Positions 25,012 to 33,431 of a DNA stretch of 64,000 nucleotides are shown piece after piece. Under the pieces are notes generated by a model that searched no databases, was not told where the DNA came from, and was given only the letters and a program-made list of their open reading frames with translations. Within the stretch, counting starts at the first letter, position 1. Each line of letters starts with the position of its first letter. Source of the stretch: a virus; the IMG/VR virus record IMGVR_UViG_3300048592_000244, positions 1 to 64,000 of that record. One strand, given 5' to 3'. Both the position numbers and the translations under genes were made by a program.

Positions 25012-25283
25012 TAATGGTGGACATGCTGATGCACCACGGCTGGGAGATGAGAGGCAGGACAGTGATGTCCTGCCATCTTATATGCGACGGCGACCTGAAC
25101 GAACTACACGCCTTCGCAACCAGCATCGGAATGAAGCGGCGTTGGTTTCAGCCGCATGGGGCAGTCCCGCACTACGACCTTGTGGAGTCCAAACGTGAAC
25201 AGGCAGTCGCTGCTGGAGCCATCGAACTCGACCGACGTCAGATCGTTGAATGGATCAGGCGCTGGAGGTGGTGGCGTGGCTAG
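25008..25283 (+). CDS. DUF4031-like protein
   Basis: A 91-residue protein matching the small DUF4031 family: an early GRTVMSCHLICD segment, ELHAFATSIGMKRRWFQ, PHYDLVESKREQAV and AGAIELDRRQ. Members are about 85-100 residues and widespread in phages and actinobacteria; a conserved His-Tyr-Asp triad is present but the reaction is unknown. It overlaps both neighbours by a few bases. Confidence 0.8.
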   Translation: MIMVDMLMHHGWEMRGRTVMSCHLICDGDLNELHAFATSIGMKRRWFQPHGAVPHYDLVESKREQAVAAGAIELDRRQIVEWIRRWRWWRG

Positions 25284-25518
25284 GCACCACCTTGCCAAGC
25301 TGACGCCGGAGATTGTGTGGGAAATCCGCGACATCTACAAGATGAACACGCACGACGGGAAAATCAACCAAGGGCTGATGCAGGACTGGCTGGCCCGGAA
25401 ATTCAATCTGCCTGTTGGCACCATCAGGAAGATCATTCACAACACTACTTGGAAGCGCCCTTACGTCGGCATGACGTGGGCTGAGTGGGAAAAGGAAAAT
25501 GGCAGGTCCAGTACATGA
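25276..25518 (+). CDS. Small HTH protein (80 aa)
   Basis: GTG 25276 follows GGAGGTGGTGGC; the frame is open further upstream without a site. The 80-residue product contains LTPEIVWEIRDIY and a helix-turn-helix with WLARKFNLPVGTIRKIIHN, the pattern common in phage regulators and in the C-terminal part of homing endonucleases. It probably binds DNA. It overlaps the preceding and following genes. Confidence 0.65.
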   Translation: MARHHLAKLTPEIVWEIRDIYKMNTHDGKINQGLMQDWLARKFNLPVGTIRKIIHNTTWKRPYVGMTWAEWEKENGRSST

Positions 25519-26047
25519 TTGGCTCTGCCTCCGCGCTTACCACTGGCTCCTGACCTCCGGTGGCTGCCGGTGGGCTCTGCGTGAGACAGGCGAGTCACGC
25601 TATGGAGAGCGCCCTGACGCGCTGGGCTGGCAGACTAACCAGCGGTCCATCCTGATCGAATGCAAGGCTACCAGAGCGGATTTCCACGGCGACAAGAAGA
25701 AGCCTTTCCGTGATCCTGACAAGCCGGGCTTGGGTCTTGGGCAAGACCGCTACTACATGGCCCCACCGGGCGTGCTGACAGCAGACCTGATACCGGAGGC
25801 ATGGGGCTTCATGGAGTGTCACCAGTACAAGATCGTCGTGGTGAAAGAGCCCGTGAAGTACGTGCCCAACAAGGCCGTGTTGTTCAACGAGGTGAAATTG
25901 CTGTTCAACCTGTTTGCCGACACCAGCGGGATTCCCTTCGGCCACAACTACGAGCACAACGACTACGTGGGTCGGATAAACCGGATGCTGGGTGAGGAAA
26001 AGCCTTGGGAGAGGAAATCACGACCGAGGAAGCCGAAATTCCGCTAG
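25499..26047 (+). CDS. PD-(D/E)XK nuclease-like protein
   Basis: The 182-residue product shows a PD-(D/E)XK core: Arg-Pro-Asp40 in GERPDALGW, then Glu54 and Lys56 in ILIECKATRADF, followed by DKKKPF. This order and the K-x-x-R-x-D-F phrase are like MmcB/VRR-type DNA repair nucleases. It could process DNA ends or recycle host DNA. The promoter-like region follows after its stop. Confidence 0.75.
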   Translation: MAGPVHDWLCLRAYHWLLTSGGCRWALRETGESRYGERPDALGWQTNQRSILIECKATRADFHGDKKKPFRDPDKPGLGLGQDRYYMAPPGVLTADLIPEAWGFMECHQYKIVVVKEPVKYVPNKAVLFNEVKLLFNLFADTSGIPFGHNYEHNDYVGRINRMLGEEKPWERKSRPRKPKFR

Positions 26048-26050
26048 GTC

Positions 26051-26096
26051 TTGACACGTCAAAAATTTCTGATTTTCAGTGTTTTCCCGCTACCAT
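26051..26096 (+). promoter_or_regulatory. Possible promoter region
   Basis: A perfect TTGACA at 26051 is followed by an unusually A/T-rich stretch and, 34 bases later, GCTACCATCT. The same ten-mer lies after TCGACA at 43132. No good -10 stands 16-18 bases from TTGACA here, so the true -10 is uncertain. It precedes a small gene and the AAA+ gene after a gene end. Confidence 0.4.
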
Positions 26097-26153
26097 CTGG
26101 TGCGGGATTTTCGTTGAATGGTGTCAGAAGGTTCTGAGGAAAGGAGGACGCAC

Positions 26154-26330
26154 ATGACTGACAACACGGTTGCAGAGGAAAAGTTGACGGAAAACTTGCT
26201 CATGCTGGAGTCCGACGACTTGCAGGCGGTGGAAGACCGCGCCGCATTCCTCACGGAAATCGGCTGGAAGGAAAGCTCACGCACCTTCAACGCCGGTAAA
26301 GTCCGCGCCATGCTTGAGAAGGCTGCGTAG
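26154..26330 (+). CDS. Small hypothetical protein (58 aa)
   Basis: ATG 26154 follows AGGAGG at ideal spacing; the ATG at 26118 has none. The small acidic protein is helical. It is the first gene after the promoter-like region and is followed by a terminator, so it forms a nearly separate transcription unit. Short leading genes like this in phages are often anti-host or regulatory proteins, but nothing in the sequence proves that. Confidence 0.6.
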   Translation: MTDNTVAEEKLTENLLMLESDDLQAVEDRAAFLTEIGWKESSRTFNAGKVRAMLEKAA

Positions 26331-26351
26331 GACAGGGCGACAATTTCATTG

Positions 26352-26391
26352 AAAAAAAGGCCGCCTTGGGCTAAAGGCGGCCTTCGCTTTT
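26352..26391 (+). terminator. Rho-independent terminator
   Basis: AAGGCCGCC pairs with GGCGGCCTT (nine base pairs), flanked by seven A upstream and CGCTTTT downstream. It could work in both directions. Confidence 0.85.
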
Positions 26392-26432
26392 GCCGATAAG
26401 CACACTGCTCGTTTTACTACAAGGGGACCGAC

Positions 26433-28316
26433 ATGAAGGTAAAGCTAAACTCTGATTTCTGCCGCGCATTGATCGAGGCCAAGATCAAGCACAAGGCGTT
26501 CTCCGACAGGGAGAACTACCACAGCTACGTGACCATCGACCCACTGGAGGTCAAGGACAAGGACCGTGAGATTTTCCTCAAGGTGCTGTCGTCTGACAAG
26601 TTCCAGAAGGGACAGGGCTCGACTGAGTTCAAGACCATGCTCCGGTTGGTCAGCGCCGTCTACGAGGTGGAGCAGGTCGGCCACGCTGGCGTGAAGCTGA
26701 ACAACCTCGAAAAGCTGGCACCGGCGATCACCAACAAGATGAACGACACGCCGCGCCGGTGGGTATTCACTAAGGACGATGAGTACGAGCAGTTGGTGCC
26801 GTACTTCTTCACCTCAGCCGTTTACCATCCTCCCCGCAAGCATCGTGGGTTTTATAGCTCTGCCTACGTGACGGTGAATTTCGTAGCCACCTCACGCGGG
26901 CACAAGGTAGAGCACACCATGCGCTTCTACCGCTCGCACCTTGCCGGGCACCCCACGCTGGATGAATTGTTCGCGGAGGAAAATGTTTTCTTCGCCACGC
27001 AACAGCATCTTGATGATTTCCAGAAGCAACTGGACAACTACAAGGATTGGGCTCCGCACGCTGGCAAGCAATTCATGGCTGGTGGCATTGGTATCACTGC
27101 CGAAGACACTGACATGGAAGACGACGATGACCACAACCGTCGCTGGTATCGTCGCTGGTACGGGCGTCGTAGTGACGATCAGGTGCAGATGGTCGTGGAC
27201 GGCATGGAAGCCAAGGTGGTGATGGACGACGCCATCGAGCAGGGCGAGGACAACAACACCGTCGCCTACGCTCTCAGCCAAGACGAGAACGCTGAGGAAT
27301 ATCAGGACGATGAGGACGATTGGGAGGAGTGGGAAGACCCCGAAGACCCGGAGGACGAAACTCCTAAGCAGCGTGCGAAGCGTCTGGCTGCCGAGCAGAA
27401 GTCGAGGGAACTCGAACTCAGTGACGCGCCGACAGAGAAGGAAAAGCTGGTCGTCCGCAAGCTGCCTACTCACCCGGTTGTGCGTGTGTTCAACCTGCGC
27501 ACACACAGCTTCGTCACGATCCATGTGGCTGACCTGACGCTCTACCCCTACGACAAGACGATGGGTGAAAAGCTGGTGCTGCCGCCTGACCACAAGCAGT
27601 TGATCGACGCGCTGACCGACAGTGCCATCACCCGCTACGAGGACATCATTTCCGGCAAGGCCAGCGGCGTGATAATCCTCTGCTCAGGTACGCCGGGCAC
27701 GGGCAAGACGCTGACGGCTGAGGTGTACTCGGAAATTGCAGAGCGTCCGCTGTACTCCGTCCAGTGCAGCCAGCTTGGCACCGACGTAGAGGAGCTTGAG
27801 AAGAAGCTCAGTGTGGTGCTCAAGCGTGCTGTGCGGTGGAACGCCATCCTGCTGATCGACGAGGCTGACGTCTACATCCATGAGCGCGGTAGCGACATGG
27901 AACAGAACGCGGTCGTGGGCGTGTTCCTGATGGCGCTGGAATACTATCAGGGCATTCTGTTTATGACCACGAACCGGGGAAATTACGTGGACGACGCGAT
28001 CATTTCCCGCATGACGGCGCACATCAAGTACGAGGTGCCGACAGACGAGTCACGCAACCGCATCTGGCACATCCTCTCTAAGCAGTTCGAGGTGGAGATG
28101 TCAGAGCAGATGGTGAAGAAGGCTGTTGAGCAGTTCCCCAAGGTCAGCGGGCGCACGATCAGGCAGATGCTCAAGCTGGCGAAGTTCATGGCGGAAAAGT
28201 CCAGCGGTGGGCGTGTGACTCTGGAGGCTCTGCGTCATGCCGCCAAGTTCCACAACTTCACCGAAGACGAGGAAATGAATTCCGAAACTATCGAAGACGT
28301 GTTGGCGCACCGCTAA
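26433..28316 (+). CDS. AAA+ ATPase
   Basis: A 627-residue ATPase. The C-terminal AAA+ module has Walker A GTPGTGKT (419-426), Walker B LLIDEAD (473-479), a sensor-1 Asn514 in TTNR and an arginine-finger candidate near Arg526 (ISRMTAH), closest in style to classical AAA proteins. The N-terminal 210 residues are a separate domain, followed by a very acidic linker (residues 225-310) holding Arg/Trp-rich and Asp/Glu-rich runs. It could remodel replication or host protein complexes; the substrate is unknown. AGGGGACCGAC precedes the ATG. Confidence 0.88.
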   Translation: MKVKLNSDFCRALIEAKIKHKAFSDRENYHSYVTIDPLEVKDKDREIFLKVLSSDKFQKGQGSTEFKTMLRLVSAVYEVEQVGHAGVKLNNLEKLAPAITNKMNDTPRRWVFTKDDEYEQLVPYFFTSAVYHPPRKHRGFYSSAYVTVNFVATSRGHKVEHTMRFYRSHLAGHPTLDELFAEENVFFATQQHLDDFQKQLDNYKDWAPHAGKQFMAGGIGITAEDTDMEDDDDHNRRWYRRWYGRRSDDQVQMVVDGMEAKVVMDDAIEQGEDNNTVAYALSQDENAEEYQDDEDDWEEWEDPEDPEDETPKQRAKRLAAEQKSRELELSDAPTEKEKLVVRKLPTHPVVRVFNLRTHSFVTIHVADLTLYPYDKTMGEKLVLPPDHKQLIDALTDSAITRYEDIISGKASGVIILCSGTPGTGKTLTAEVYSEIAERPLYSVQCSQLGTDVEELEKKLSVVLKRAVRWNAILLIDEADVYIHERGSDMEQNAVVGVFLMALEYYQGILFMTTNRGNYVDDAIISRMTAHIKYEVPTDESRNRIWHILSKQFEVEMSEQMVKKAVEQFPKVSGRTIRQMLKLAKFMAEKSSGGRVTLEALRHAAKFHNFTEDEEMNSETIEDVLAHR

Positions 28317-28325
28317 GGAGAGGAA

Positions 28326-29099
28326 ATGTTTAGATTGCATTATTCTGGGGTGCTTACTTCCGTTGATGAAAAGATCGAGGCTCGCCAGAGGCTGGTCTCC
28401 TTCCTGCGTGAGTTTGACATTCCGTTCGTTGAGGGCCTCCGCGAGTTCACTGAGTGTTACATCGAAGTGGCGGATTACTACAGGCCGGTCATCGAGATTT
28501 ACAATGAGCATCGGATGCTGATTTCCTCGCAGGAGGAAAAGTTCAAGGCTGTGGTGAAGACCACACTCAAAGGCATCACCAAGATACCTCCTTCGGCACC
28601 ACCGCCAGTGGGTCTACCAGCAAAGCCGAAATTCCACGACAAGCAGCTTGTCCGCATCCTGCCGGAATTTCAGGGACGTGGCAAAGTGCATCCGTTCGGC
28701 GACCGCATCTGGTACGTCCAGTACAGCGAGGATCGTGGTGGCCGCTATGACTACCACTGCAAGCTGGCGGCAGAGCACAACAGCGACATACCCGTTGCTG
28801 AACTCACACGCAAAGCTGCATGGTGCATGGAGAGCGAGTTGTACGAGGCGCTGTTTGATGGGGAGCGCATCGACGGGCAGAAGTACGGCCCAGAGATGAA
28901 AAAGGTGGAGAGCACCAACGTGGACTCCATCGGCTACACCCACACCACACAGACGCTGCGCGTGAAATTCACCAACGGCGATGTCTACGACTACGAACAA
29001 GTACCGCCTGATATTGCTGAGGGTCTCCAGACTGCCCGGAGTCCCGGTGGCTTCCTAGCCGCACACATCAAGGGCAGCTTCAAGTACAAGAAACTCTAA
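28326..29099 (+). CDS. KTSC-domain protein
   Basis: The C-terminal 70 residues (about 187-257) match the KTSC domain, named after lysyl-tRNA-synthetase-associated sequences: MKKVESTNVDSIGYTH, TLRVKFTNGDVYDYEQVP, then ARSPGGFLAAHIKG. The first 100 residues are helical and a short Pro-rich linker (about residues 87-103) separates a middle domain rich in aromatic and basic residues. The domain's function is unknown; it often sits at the C-terminus of phage proteins. AAGGAGAGGAA precedes the ATG. Confidence 0.75.
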   Translation: MFRLHYSGVLTSVDEKIEARQRLVSFLREFDIPFVEGLREFTECYIEVADYYRPVIEIYNEHRMLISSQEEKFKAVVKTTLKGITKIPPSAPPPVGLPAKPKFHDKQLVRILPEFQGRGKVHPFGDRIWYVQYSEDRGGRYDYHCKLAAEHNSDIPVAELTRKAAWCMESELYEALFDGERIDGQKYGPEMKKVESTNVDSIGYTHTTQTLRVKFTNGDVYDYEQVPPDIAEGLQTARSPGGFLAAHIKGSFKYKKL

Positions 29100-29109
29100 G
29101 GACCGACGC

Positions 29110-29964
29110 ATGAAAATCTGGAAAGAACCACGCTGTACGCTGCTGACCAAGACGGAGATACATCAGCCCGGCTTCAAACGATTCTTGTCTCTGCATGATA
29201 CCACCATGCCCGAGGAGTCGTTTGCTGCTCGTGACGGTGATCTGGTGCCGGAAATTGCCGGTCGTCTGTGCTACATGAGCTTCGGTGACAAGGCAGGGCG
29301 CAAGGGGCCTGAGTACCTCAAGCACATCCTCAGCGTAGGCCACGGCTCTGTGCTGGAGCACGTCAACATGGGCGTGATCCTTGAGGGAATTTCACGCAGC
29401 CTCAGCCATGAACTGGTACGCCACAGGGCGGGCTGCGCCTACAGCCAGTTGAGCCAGCGGTACGTGGACACCGACGACATGGGATTGGTCATTCACCCAG
29501 CCTGCGTCGGCAATGCTGTGATGGAGAAGATGGCCGAGGAGAGTTTCCGCGTTGCGCTGGTTGACTACGAGAGCGTGGTGGAAATTCTGATGGAGGAGTA
29601 CCTCAAGAACATGGGCTCCATCGCCTACGACCAAGGCCACAGCAAAGCTGCGATCTCCGTGATGGACGAGAAGGAACTCAAGTCCATCACACGCACAACT
29701 CGCAGGAAAATGGCACGCGAGGCAGCAAGGGAATGGCTGCCCAACATGACCGAGACCAAGATTGTCACGACGATGAACGTCCGGGCATGGCGTCACTTCT
29801 TCAACATGCGTGGAGCCCCGGCTGCTGACCGGCAGATCAGGCGCTGCGCTGTGCTGATTTTCAGCGTGATCCAGCCGCAGGCACCGTGGTGCTTCCAAGA
29901 CATCCACCGAGAGGACACGGAGGACGGCATTGGCTGCCTCGTGAGTGAAAACCCGAAGGTGTAG
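29110..29964 (+). CDS. thyX: Flavin-dependent thymidylate synthase ThyX
   Basis: This 284-residue enzyme converts dUMP to dTMP using methylene-tetrahydrofolate and FAD/NADPH. The ThyX signature is clear: Arg104-His105-Arg106, then Ser115 in RHRAGCAYSQLSQRY. The spacing between RHR and the catalytic Ser is one residue longer than in the Mycobacterium type (RHRHFSYSQLS), but the YSQLSQR block is intact. Folate-binding HGSVLEHV and the conserved C-terminal Arg-rich helix (AWRHFFNMR) are present. Phage ThyX supplies dTMP for replication. The overlap-free operon includes the pyrophosphohydrolase upstream. Confidence 0.95.
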   Translation: MKIWKEPRCTLLTKTEIHQPGFKRFLSLHDTTMPEESFAARDGDLVPEIAGRLCYMSFGDKAGRKGPEYLKHILSVGHGSVLEHVNMGVILEGISRSLSHELVRHRAGCAYSQLSQRYVDTDDMGLVIHPACVGNAVMEKMAEESFRVALVDYESVVEILMEEYLKNMGSIAYDQGHSKAAISVMDEKELKSITRTTRRKMAREAAREWLPNMTETKIVTTMNVRAWRHFFNMRGAPAADRQIRRCAVLIFSVIQPQAPWCFQDIHREDTEDGIGCLVSENPKV

Positions 29965-29966
29965 TC

Positions 29967-30155
29967 ATGGACCTGCATACACTGGTGCTCAAGACGCGTG
30001 AGGAGTGCGACAAAGCCAAGGGGCACCTGATCGGTTTGCGTCGTGGGACGCCAGTGTATGTGGACACTAAGGACAGGTTGCAGCGGCTGGTGAATATCAC
30101 GGACACGCTTTTGAAAAAGCTAGGTGATAAAGACCCTACGGAAGATGAACAGTAA
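29967..30155 (+). CDS. Small hypothetical protein (62 aa)
   Basis: The ATG lies two bases after the ThyX stop. The small charged helical protein (Leu/Lys/Arg-rich) reads like a short amphipathic coiled coil. Its stop overlaps the likely start of the next gene. Function unknown. Confidence 0.6.
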   Translation: MDLHTLVLKTREECDKAKGHLIGLRRGTPVYVDTKDRLQRLVNITDTLLKKLGDKDPTEDEQ

Positions 30156-30588
30156 GTACGATACCCCGCAGGAAAAAGGTGCAGCACGCGCAGCCATAGA
30201 AGGCAGGCGCAGGAGGCAGCGTTTCGTTGACCGGGTAGAACTGAAAGCCTACAGGCGTGTATTCAAGGAGAAGGGAATTCTGATGACCACAGTGATTGAG
30301 GAAATTGCAGCAGAGCGTCAGCGTCAGCGTGACGAGGAGGGCTGGACAGACGAGCATGATGACAAGCACGACGACGGCTCGATGGCTTTGGCAGCAGCGT
30401 GCTACTCGGTTCATGCAGTCTACGGCGCGAACAGTGCGATGAGCCAAACCATCTTCACGCGTCTTTGGCGCTGGTCTACGCTGTGGTGGAAGCCCAAGAG
30501 CCGACGCCGCGATCTGGTCAGGGCAGCCGCGCTCATCGTTGCAGAAATTGAGCGCCTTGACCGTGCTGAGGCGAGAGCCAAAGCCTAA
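30145..30588 (+). CDS. Conserved phage protein, EIERLDR type
   Basis: ATG 30145 (in the end of the previous gene) gives 147 residues; ATG 30283 behind AAGGGAATTC gives a 101-residue form and is also plausible. From that point the protein matches a small phage family: AAERQRQRDEEGWTDEHDD, a hydrophobic AALAACYSVH-like helix, a Trp-rich WWKPKSRRRDLVRAA segment and ALIVAEIERLDRA. The upstream part is strongly basic (an RRRRQR run). Family function is unknown. It is common among hypothetical proteins near nucleotide genes. Confidence 0.65.
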   Translation: MNSKYDTPQEKGAARAAIEGRRRRQRFVDRVELKAYRRVFKEKGILMTTVIEEIAAERQRQRDEEGWTDEHDDKHDDGSMALAAACYSVHAVYGANSAMSQTIFTRLWRWSTLWWKPKSRRRDLVRAAALIVAEIERLDRAEARAKA

Positions 30589-30620
30589 CTGATTATCAAC
30601 CCATCACACAGGAGACCGAC

Positions 30621-30842
30621 ATGCCGTTCAAAGTAGGACAGAAGGTGAAATTCCTTTTCCGCACGTACAGCAAGGCGGAAAAGCACGATGAGTACACCAA
30701 GACTCGTGTGCAAGGCACAGGCAGGGTCGTCGAGTTCAAGGACGAAGGCGAGAAGGAGTTCCTCGTGGTAGACACCGGGGCGAGCTACTTCGACCTGCCG
30801 ATCAACGCGGACAAAGACTGCTACATCCAGCCACTGGACTAA
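30621..30842 (+). CDS. Small beta-barrel-like protein (73 aa)
   Basis: AGGAGACCGAC precedes the ATG. The protein begins MPFKVGQKVKFLF and continues with alternating charged and hydrophobic residues, a pattern like SH3/KOW-type barrels (RVVEFKDEGEKEFLVVD). It may bind nucleic acid or protein. The next gene starts two bases after its stop. Confidence 0.6.
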   Translation: MPFKVGQKVKFLFRTYSKAEKHDEYTKTRVQGTGRVVEFKDEGEKEFLVVDTGASYFDLPINADKDCYIQPLD

Positions 30843-30844
30843 CC

Positions 30845-31174
30845 ATGAGCAACGAGATCGTAGGGATCAGCGCGAGCATTCCATCAGAGCCGGGGGATAA
30901 TTACTCCGGCCTTGGCCGCGTGGAAAATCCAGCGTGGAGCCGACACGAGGGCAAGTTCGTCATAGACGAATCTCCGTTGGCTGGTCTCTACGATCTCCCC
31001 GGTGCTATCAAGCAACTGGAGGAGACAGAGCCTGCTGTGCGGAAATACGTCATGCAGGAGTATGCCAAGTGGAAAATGGAGCGGGACTGCTGGCAGCCGC
31101 TGAATGAACTGGCAGCCTTCCTGCGCGTCAGCATTGCCAAGAACCAGTTCTACGTTGACCTGTGGAGATACTAA
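30845..31174 (+). CDS. Hypothetical protein (109 aa)
   Basis: The ATG lies two bases after the previous TAA. The N-terminal half is Gly/Pro/Ser-rich, the C-terminal half helical with several Trp. A stretch after Trp31 carries an acidic-basic pattern. Nothing recognisable. Confidence 0.6.
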   Translation: MSNEIVGISASIPSEPGDNYSGLGRVENPAWSRHEGKFVIDESPLAGLYDLPGAIKQLEETEPAVRKYVMQEYAKWKMERDCWQPLNELAAFLRVSIAKNQFYVDLWRY

Positions 31175-31519
31175 ATGAGAGTTCAATGCCCCGACTGTGG
31201 GAAAATGTACGACGACGAATTCCGCTGGACGATCTGTCCACACCACTCTCTCGATTGGGGCGTAAAAGGGCCTCCAGTGGCCTCACCGTACCTTCCCCCG
31301 AAGCCAGAGGAAGCAGAGCAGGAATTCCTGAGTGACGAGGTGGCACAGGGCTACCATCCGGTGACAGGAGAACTGGTGGGCAAGCCCTACAGGATTTCCC
31401 TCTGCTGGTACTGGAGGAATTTCTGGGTCGGCGTGCGCTACAGCGGCAACCGCCACGCCATCTACATCAACATGATCCCATGCCTCAGCCTGCGGATTGA
31501 ATTGAGGAAAAAGCCATGA
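31175..31519 (+). CDS. Zinc-ribbon protein (114 aa)
   Basis: The protein opens with VQCPDCGKMY and a later ICPHH, giving Cys, Cys, Cys and His ligands for a zinc knuckle. The C-terminal part has two aromatic beta-like segments (YRISLCWYW and WVGVRY). The ATG follows the previous TAA directly, and the stop overlaps the next ATG (ATGA). Confidence 0.6.
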   Translation: MRVQCPDCGKMYDDEFRWTICPHHSLDWGVKGPPVASPYLPPKPEEAEQEFLSDEVAQGYHPVTGELVGKPYRISLCWYWRNFWVGVRYSGNRHAIYINMIPCLSLRIELRKKP

Positions 31520-31800
31520 ACCCACTCATCGAGAAGCTGTATGGTCTGCGGCAGGGTGCCAGCGGTGGCAGCCGGGAGAAGTTCATCGCGGCCAAGGACG
31601 TGCTCAAGGCGTTCGCTGACTACGCAGAGAAGGAGAGATTCCCCACAGCACCCAGAGGCGTGATTCACGTAGATCGGTTCATGGACATCGAGATCATTTC
31701 CCACAAGGACATGCCGGATGGGGAAATGATCTTGGTGCCCTACGATGCCAACGAGGACATCGCGGTGAAAATGTATCTGGCCAGCAAGAAAAAGGACTGA
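31516..31800 (+). CDS. Hypothetical protein (94 aa)
   Basis: Overlaps the previous stop by ATGA. A helical N-terminal half is followed by a beta-rich half with an acidic loop, then a Lys-rich end. Not recognised. Confidence 0.6.
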   Translation: MNPLIEKLYGLRQGASGGSREKFIAAKDVLKAFADYAEKERFPTAPRGVIHVDRFMDIEIISHKDMPDGEMILVPYDANEDIAVKMYLASKKKD

Positions 31801-31803
31801 GCC

Positions 31804-32094
31804 ATGCGGAAATACGAGAGAGTACCCCTGATCGTCTTGGCGCAGAAATTCACGCCACCAGCCGAGCTAGGCAAGGACCACGCGTTCATCAAGCAGAACA
31901 AGAAGCAGGGCTGGTGGATCACCCAGCACCACAGCTACTGCCCCACCACAGATGAGTACAGGGGCACGTACTACAAGCTGATGCACGAGAGCGTGATCGC
32001 AGACATCAAGCCGGGCGACTACATCGTGGTCATCAGGGGCAGAGTGACAGCGATGTCGCCAGAGGAATTCAAGAGGGATTTTGCACTCGTTTGA
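31804..32094 (+). CDS. Hypothetical protein (96 aa)
   Basis: The ATG lies three bases after the previous stop. The product has mixed alpha/beta features with two His-rich phrases (TQHHSY and KLMHES) and a strand IVVIRGRV. The size and position match other small phage proteins in this block. Function unknown. Confidence 0.6.
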   Translation: MRKYERVPLIVLAQKFTPPAELGKDHAFIKQNKKQGWWITQHHSYCPTTDEYRGTYYKLMHESVIADIKPGDYIVVIRGRVTAMSPEEFKRDFALV

Positions 32095-32105
32095 GGAAAT
32101 AGCCA

Positions 32106-32645
32106 ATGCAGGAAAACTGGAGAGCCATCCCCGGCTACAACGGGCGCTATGAGGCGTCAGACCAAGGCAACATCCGCTCCCTGCCGTGGGAATTCACGCG
32201 GGTCATTCGTGGGCGTCTACAGACCTTCAAGAGCAAGTTGAAGCTGATGAAATTGCGCAAGGCCAAGGACGGCTACCTCCAAGTCGATCTGGTGATGCCA
32301 GAGGGCAACAAGACCACCATACAGGTACACCGGCTCATATTGATGACGTTTGTGGGACCACCGGAAGAAGGACAGCACGCGTGCCATTACCCTGACCCGG
32401 ACAAGACCAACAACAAGCCGGAAAATCTGTGCTGGGCGTCCCGGCAGGAAAATGAGGCGCACAAGCTGGAGCATGGTACACACCAGCGCGGGGAGAATTC
32501 CCCCACAGCCAAACTGACTGACGATGACATCAGGGCCATCCGTGCCAGCGATGAAACAGGGACCGTGCTGGCCAAGAGATACCATGTGTCAGACAGCCTG
32601 ATCTCGAAAATCCGCAGGGGCCTGAAATGGGCTCATGTGAAATAG
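32106..32645 (+). CDS. HNH homing endonuclease (NUMOD4)
   Basis: A 179-residue free-standing homing endonuclease. The N-terminus is a NUMOD4 domain (WRAIPGYNGRYEASDQGNIRSL). The HNH core begins with VHRLILMTFVG (His75), followed by His94 and Asn-rich KTNNKPENLCW. The C-terminus has a helix-turn-helix (residues about 140-175, SDSLISKI) for DNA binding. Such genes spread by cutting genomes lacking them; it sits between two ordinary small genes, as expected of an intergenic mobile element. Confidence 0.88.
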   Translation: MQENWRAIPGYNGRYEASDQGNIRSLPWEFTRVIRGRLQTFKSKLKLMKLRKAKDGYLQVDLVMPEGNKTTIQVHRLILMTFVGPPEEGQHACHYPDPDKTNNKPENLCWASRQENEAHKLEHGTHQRGENSPTAKLTDDDIRAIRASDETGTVLAKRYHVSDSLISKIRRGLKWAHVK

Positions 32646-32663
32646 GAAAAGGAGGAGACCGAC

Positions 32664-33248
32664 ATGAAGTACAAGACAGCCCTATGCCCACAGTGCTCGA
32701 CTGCGCTGGAAAAAGTGAAGAACCCAGCGGGCAGCTACATGAACAACGAGCAGTTCGACGCTGTGAAAGCAGGCGACTGGTTCTGCAAGCTCTGCCGCAG
32801 CAACGGCAGGAATAAGATCAACAAGGTCTGCTACTGGTGGGACAAGGAGGTGGACTACGCCATCAACGAGGGCGTCTACGTGCTCGTCAAAGTCAGCGGC
32901 GGCATCCGGGTAGCTCAGGTGACGGCAGAGGACACACAGAAGCCCGACTCAGCCTGCGTGCTATTTCCGGGCGGCCACTGCAATGTGCTGCACAACACTG
33001 AGATGGAAATTCTGGAGACCACTGAGAAAATCGACGATGCCCTTCACTATCTGTTCGGGTGCGTGGAAAAAGACGTGCAGAGATCGGAAAAGGTTTTCGG
33101 TTTGCTCAAGGGCATCTGCCGGGAAATCAGGGAGCGTGATCTCGTGGCACCGGATTTCTTCCGTGACCATGACAGGCGTCCGACTACAGACGAGGAGATG
33201 GCCGAGAATATCCTCAAGTACATGAAGCGGTTCGCGCCTGTGAAATAG
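32664..33248 (+). CDS. Zinc-ribbon hypothetical protein (194 aa)
   Basis: GGAGGAGACCGAC precedes the ATG. Residues 8-45 contain CPQC and CKLC knuckles, a probable zinc ribbon. The rest is helical, with cysteines in the middle portion and an aromatic region. It is the last gene before the terminator/promoter region that precedes the terminase. Function unknown. Confidence 0.6.
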   Translation: MKYKTALCPQCSTALEKVKNPAGSYMNNEQFDAVKAGDWFCKLCRSNGRNKINKVCYWWDKEVDYAINEGVYVLVKVSGGIRVAQVTAEDTQKPDSACVLFPGGHCNVLHNTEMEILETTEKIDDALHYLFGCVEKDVQRSEKVFGLLKGICREIRERDLVAPDFFRDHDRRPTTDEEMAENILKYMKRFAPVK

Positions 33249-33322
33249 ACGAGCGACAGGAATGAACGGGTCTGAGCAACCCGCCTGCACCCGCAGATAG
33301 TTCCTGTGGCTCCCCCGACCGG

Positions 33323-33362
33323 CCCCGTTTGGTTCGTCCCCTGCGGGGCCGGTTCTATTCTC
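33323..33362 (+). terminator. Terminator hairpin before terminase
   Basis: ACCGGCCCCG pairs with CGGGGCCGGT (ten base pairs) and is followed by TCTATTCTCTT. It lies in the 183-base gap that separates the accessory block from the morphogenesis block. Confidence 0.75.
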
Positions 33363-33394
33363 TTGACAAGGACTGAGCCAGCAACGACGATAAT
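33363..33394 (+). promoter_or_regulatory. Promoter-like sequence before terminase
   Basis: A perfect TTGACA at 33363-33368 is followed by GATAAT at 33389-33394. The 20-base spacer is longer than the usual 16-18, so strength is uncertain. It sits directly after a terminator and 38 bases before the terminase GTG, a logical place for a late-gene promoter. Confidence 0.5.
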
Positions 33395-33431
33395 CCACGA
33401 GCGAACCCTTGACCGACAGTGAAACAATGCC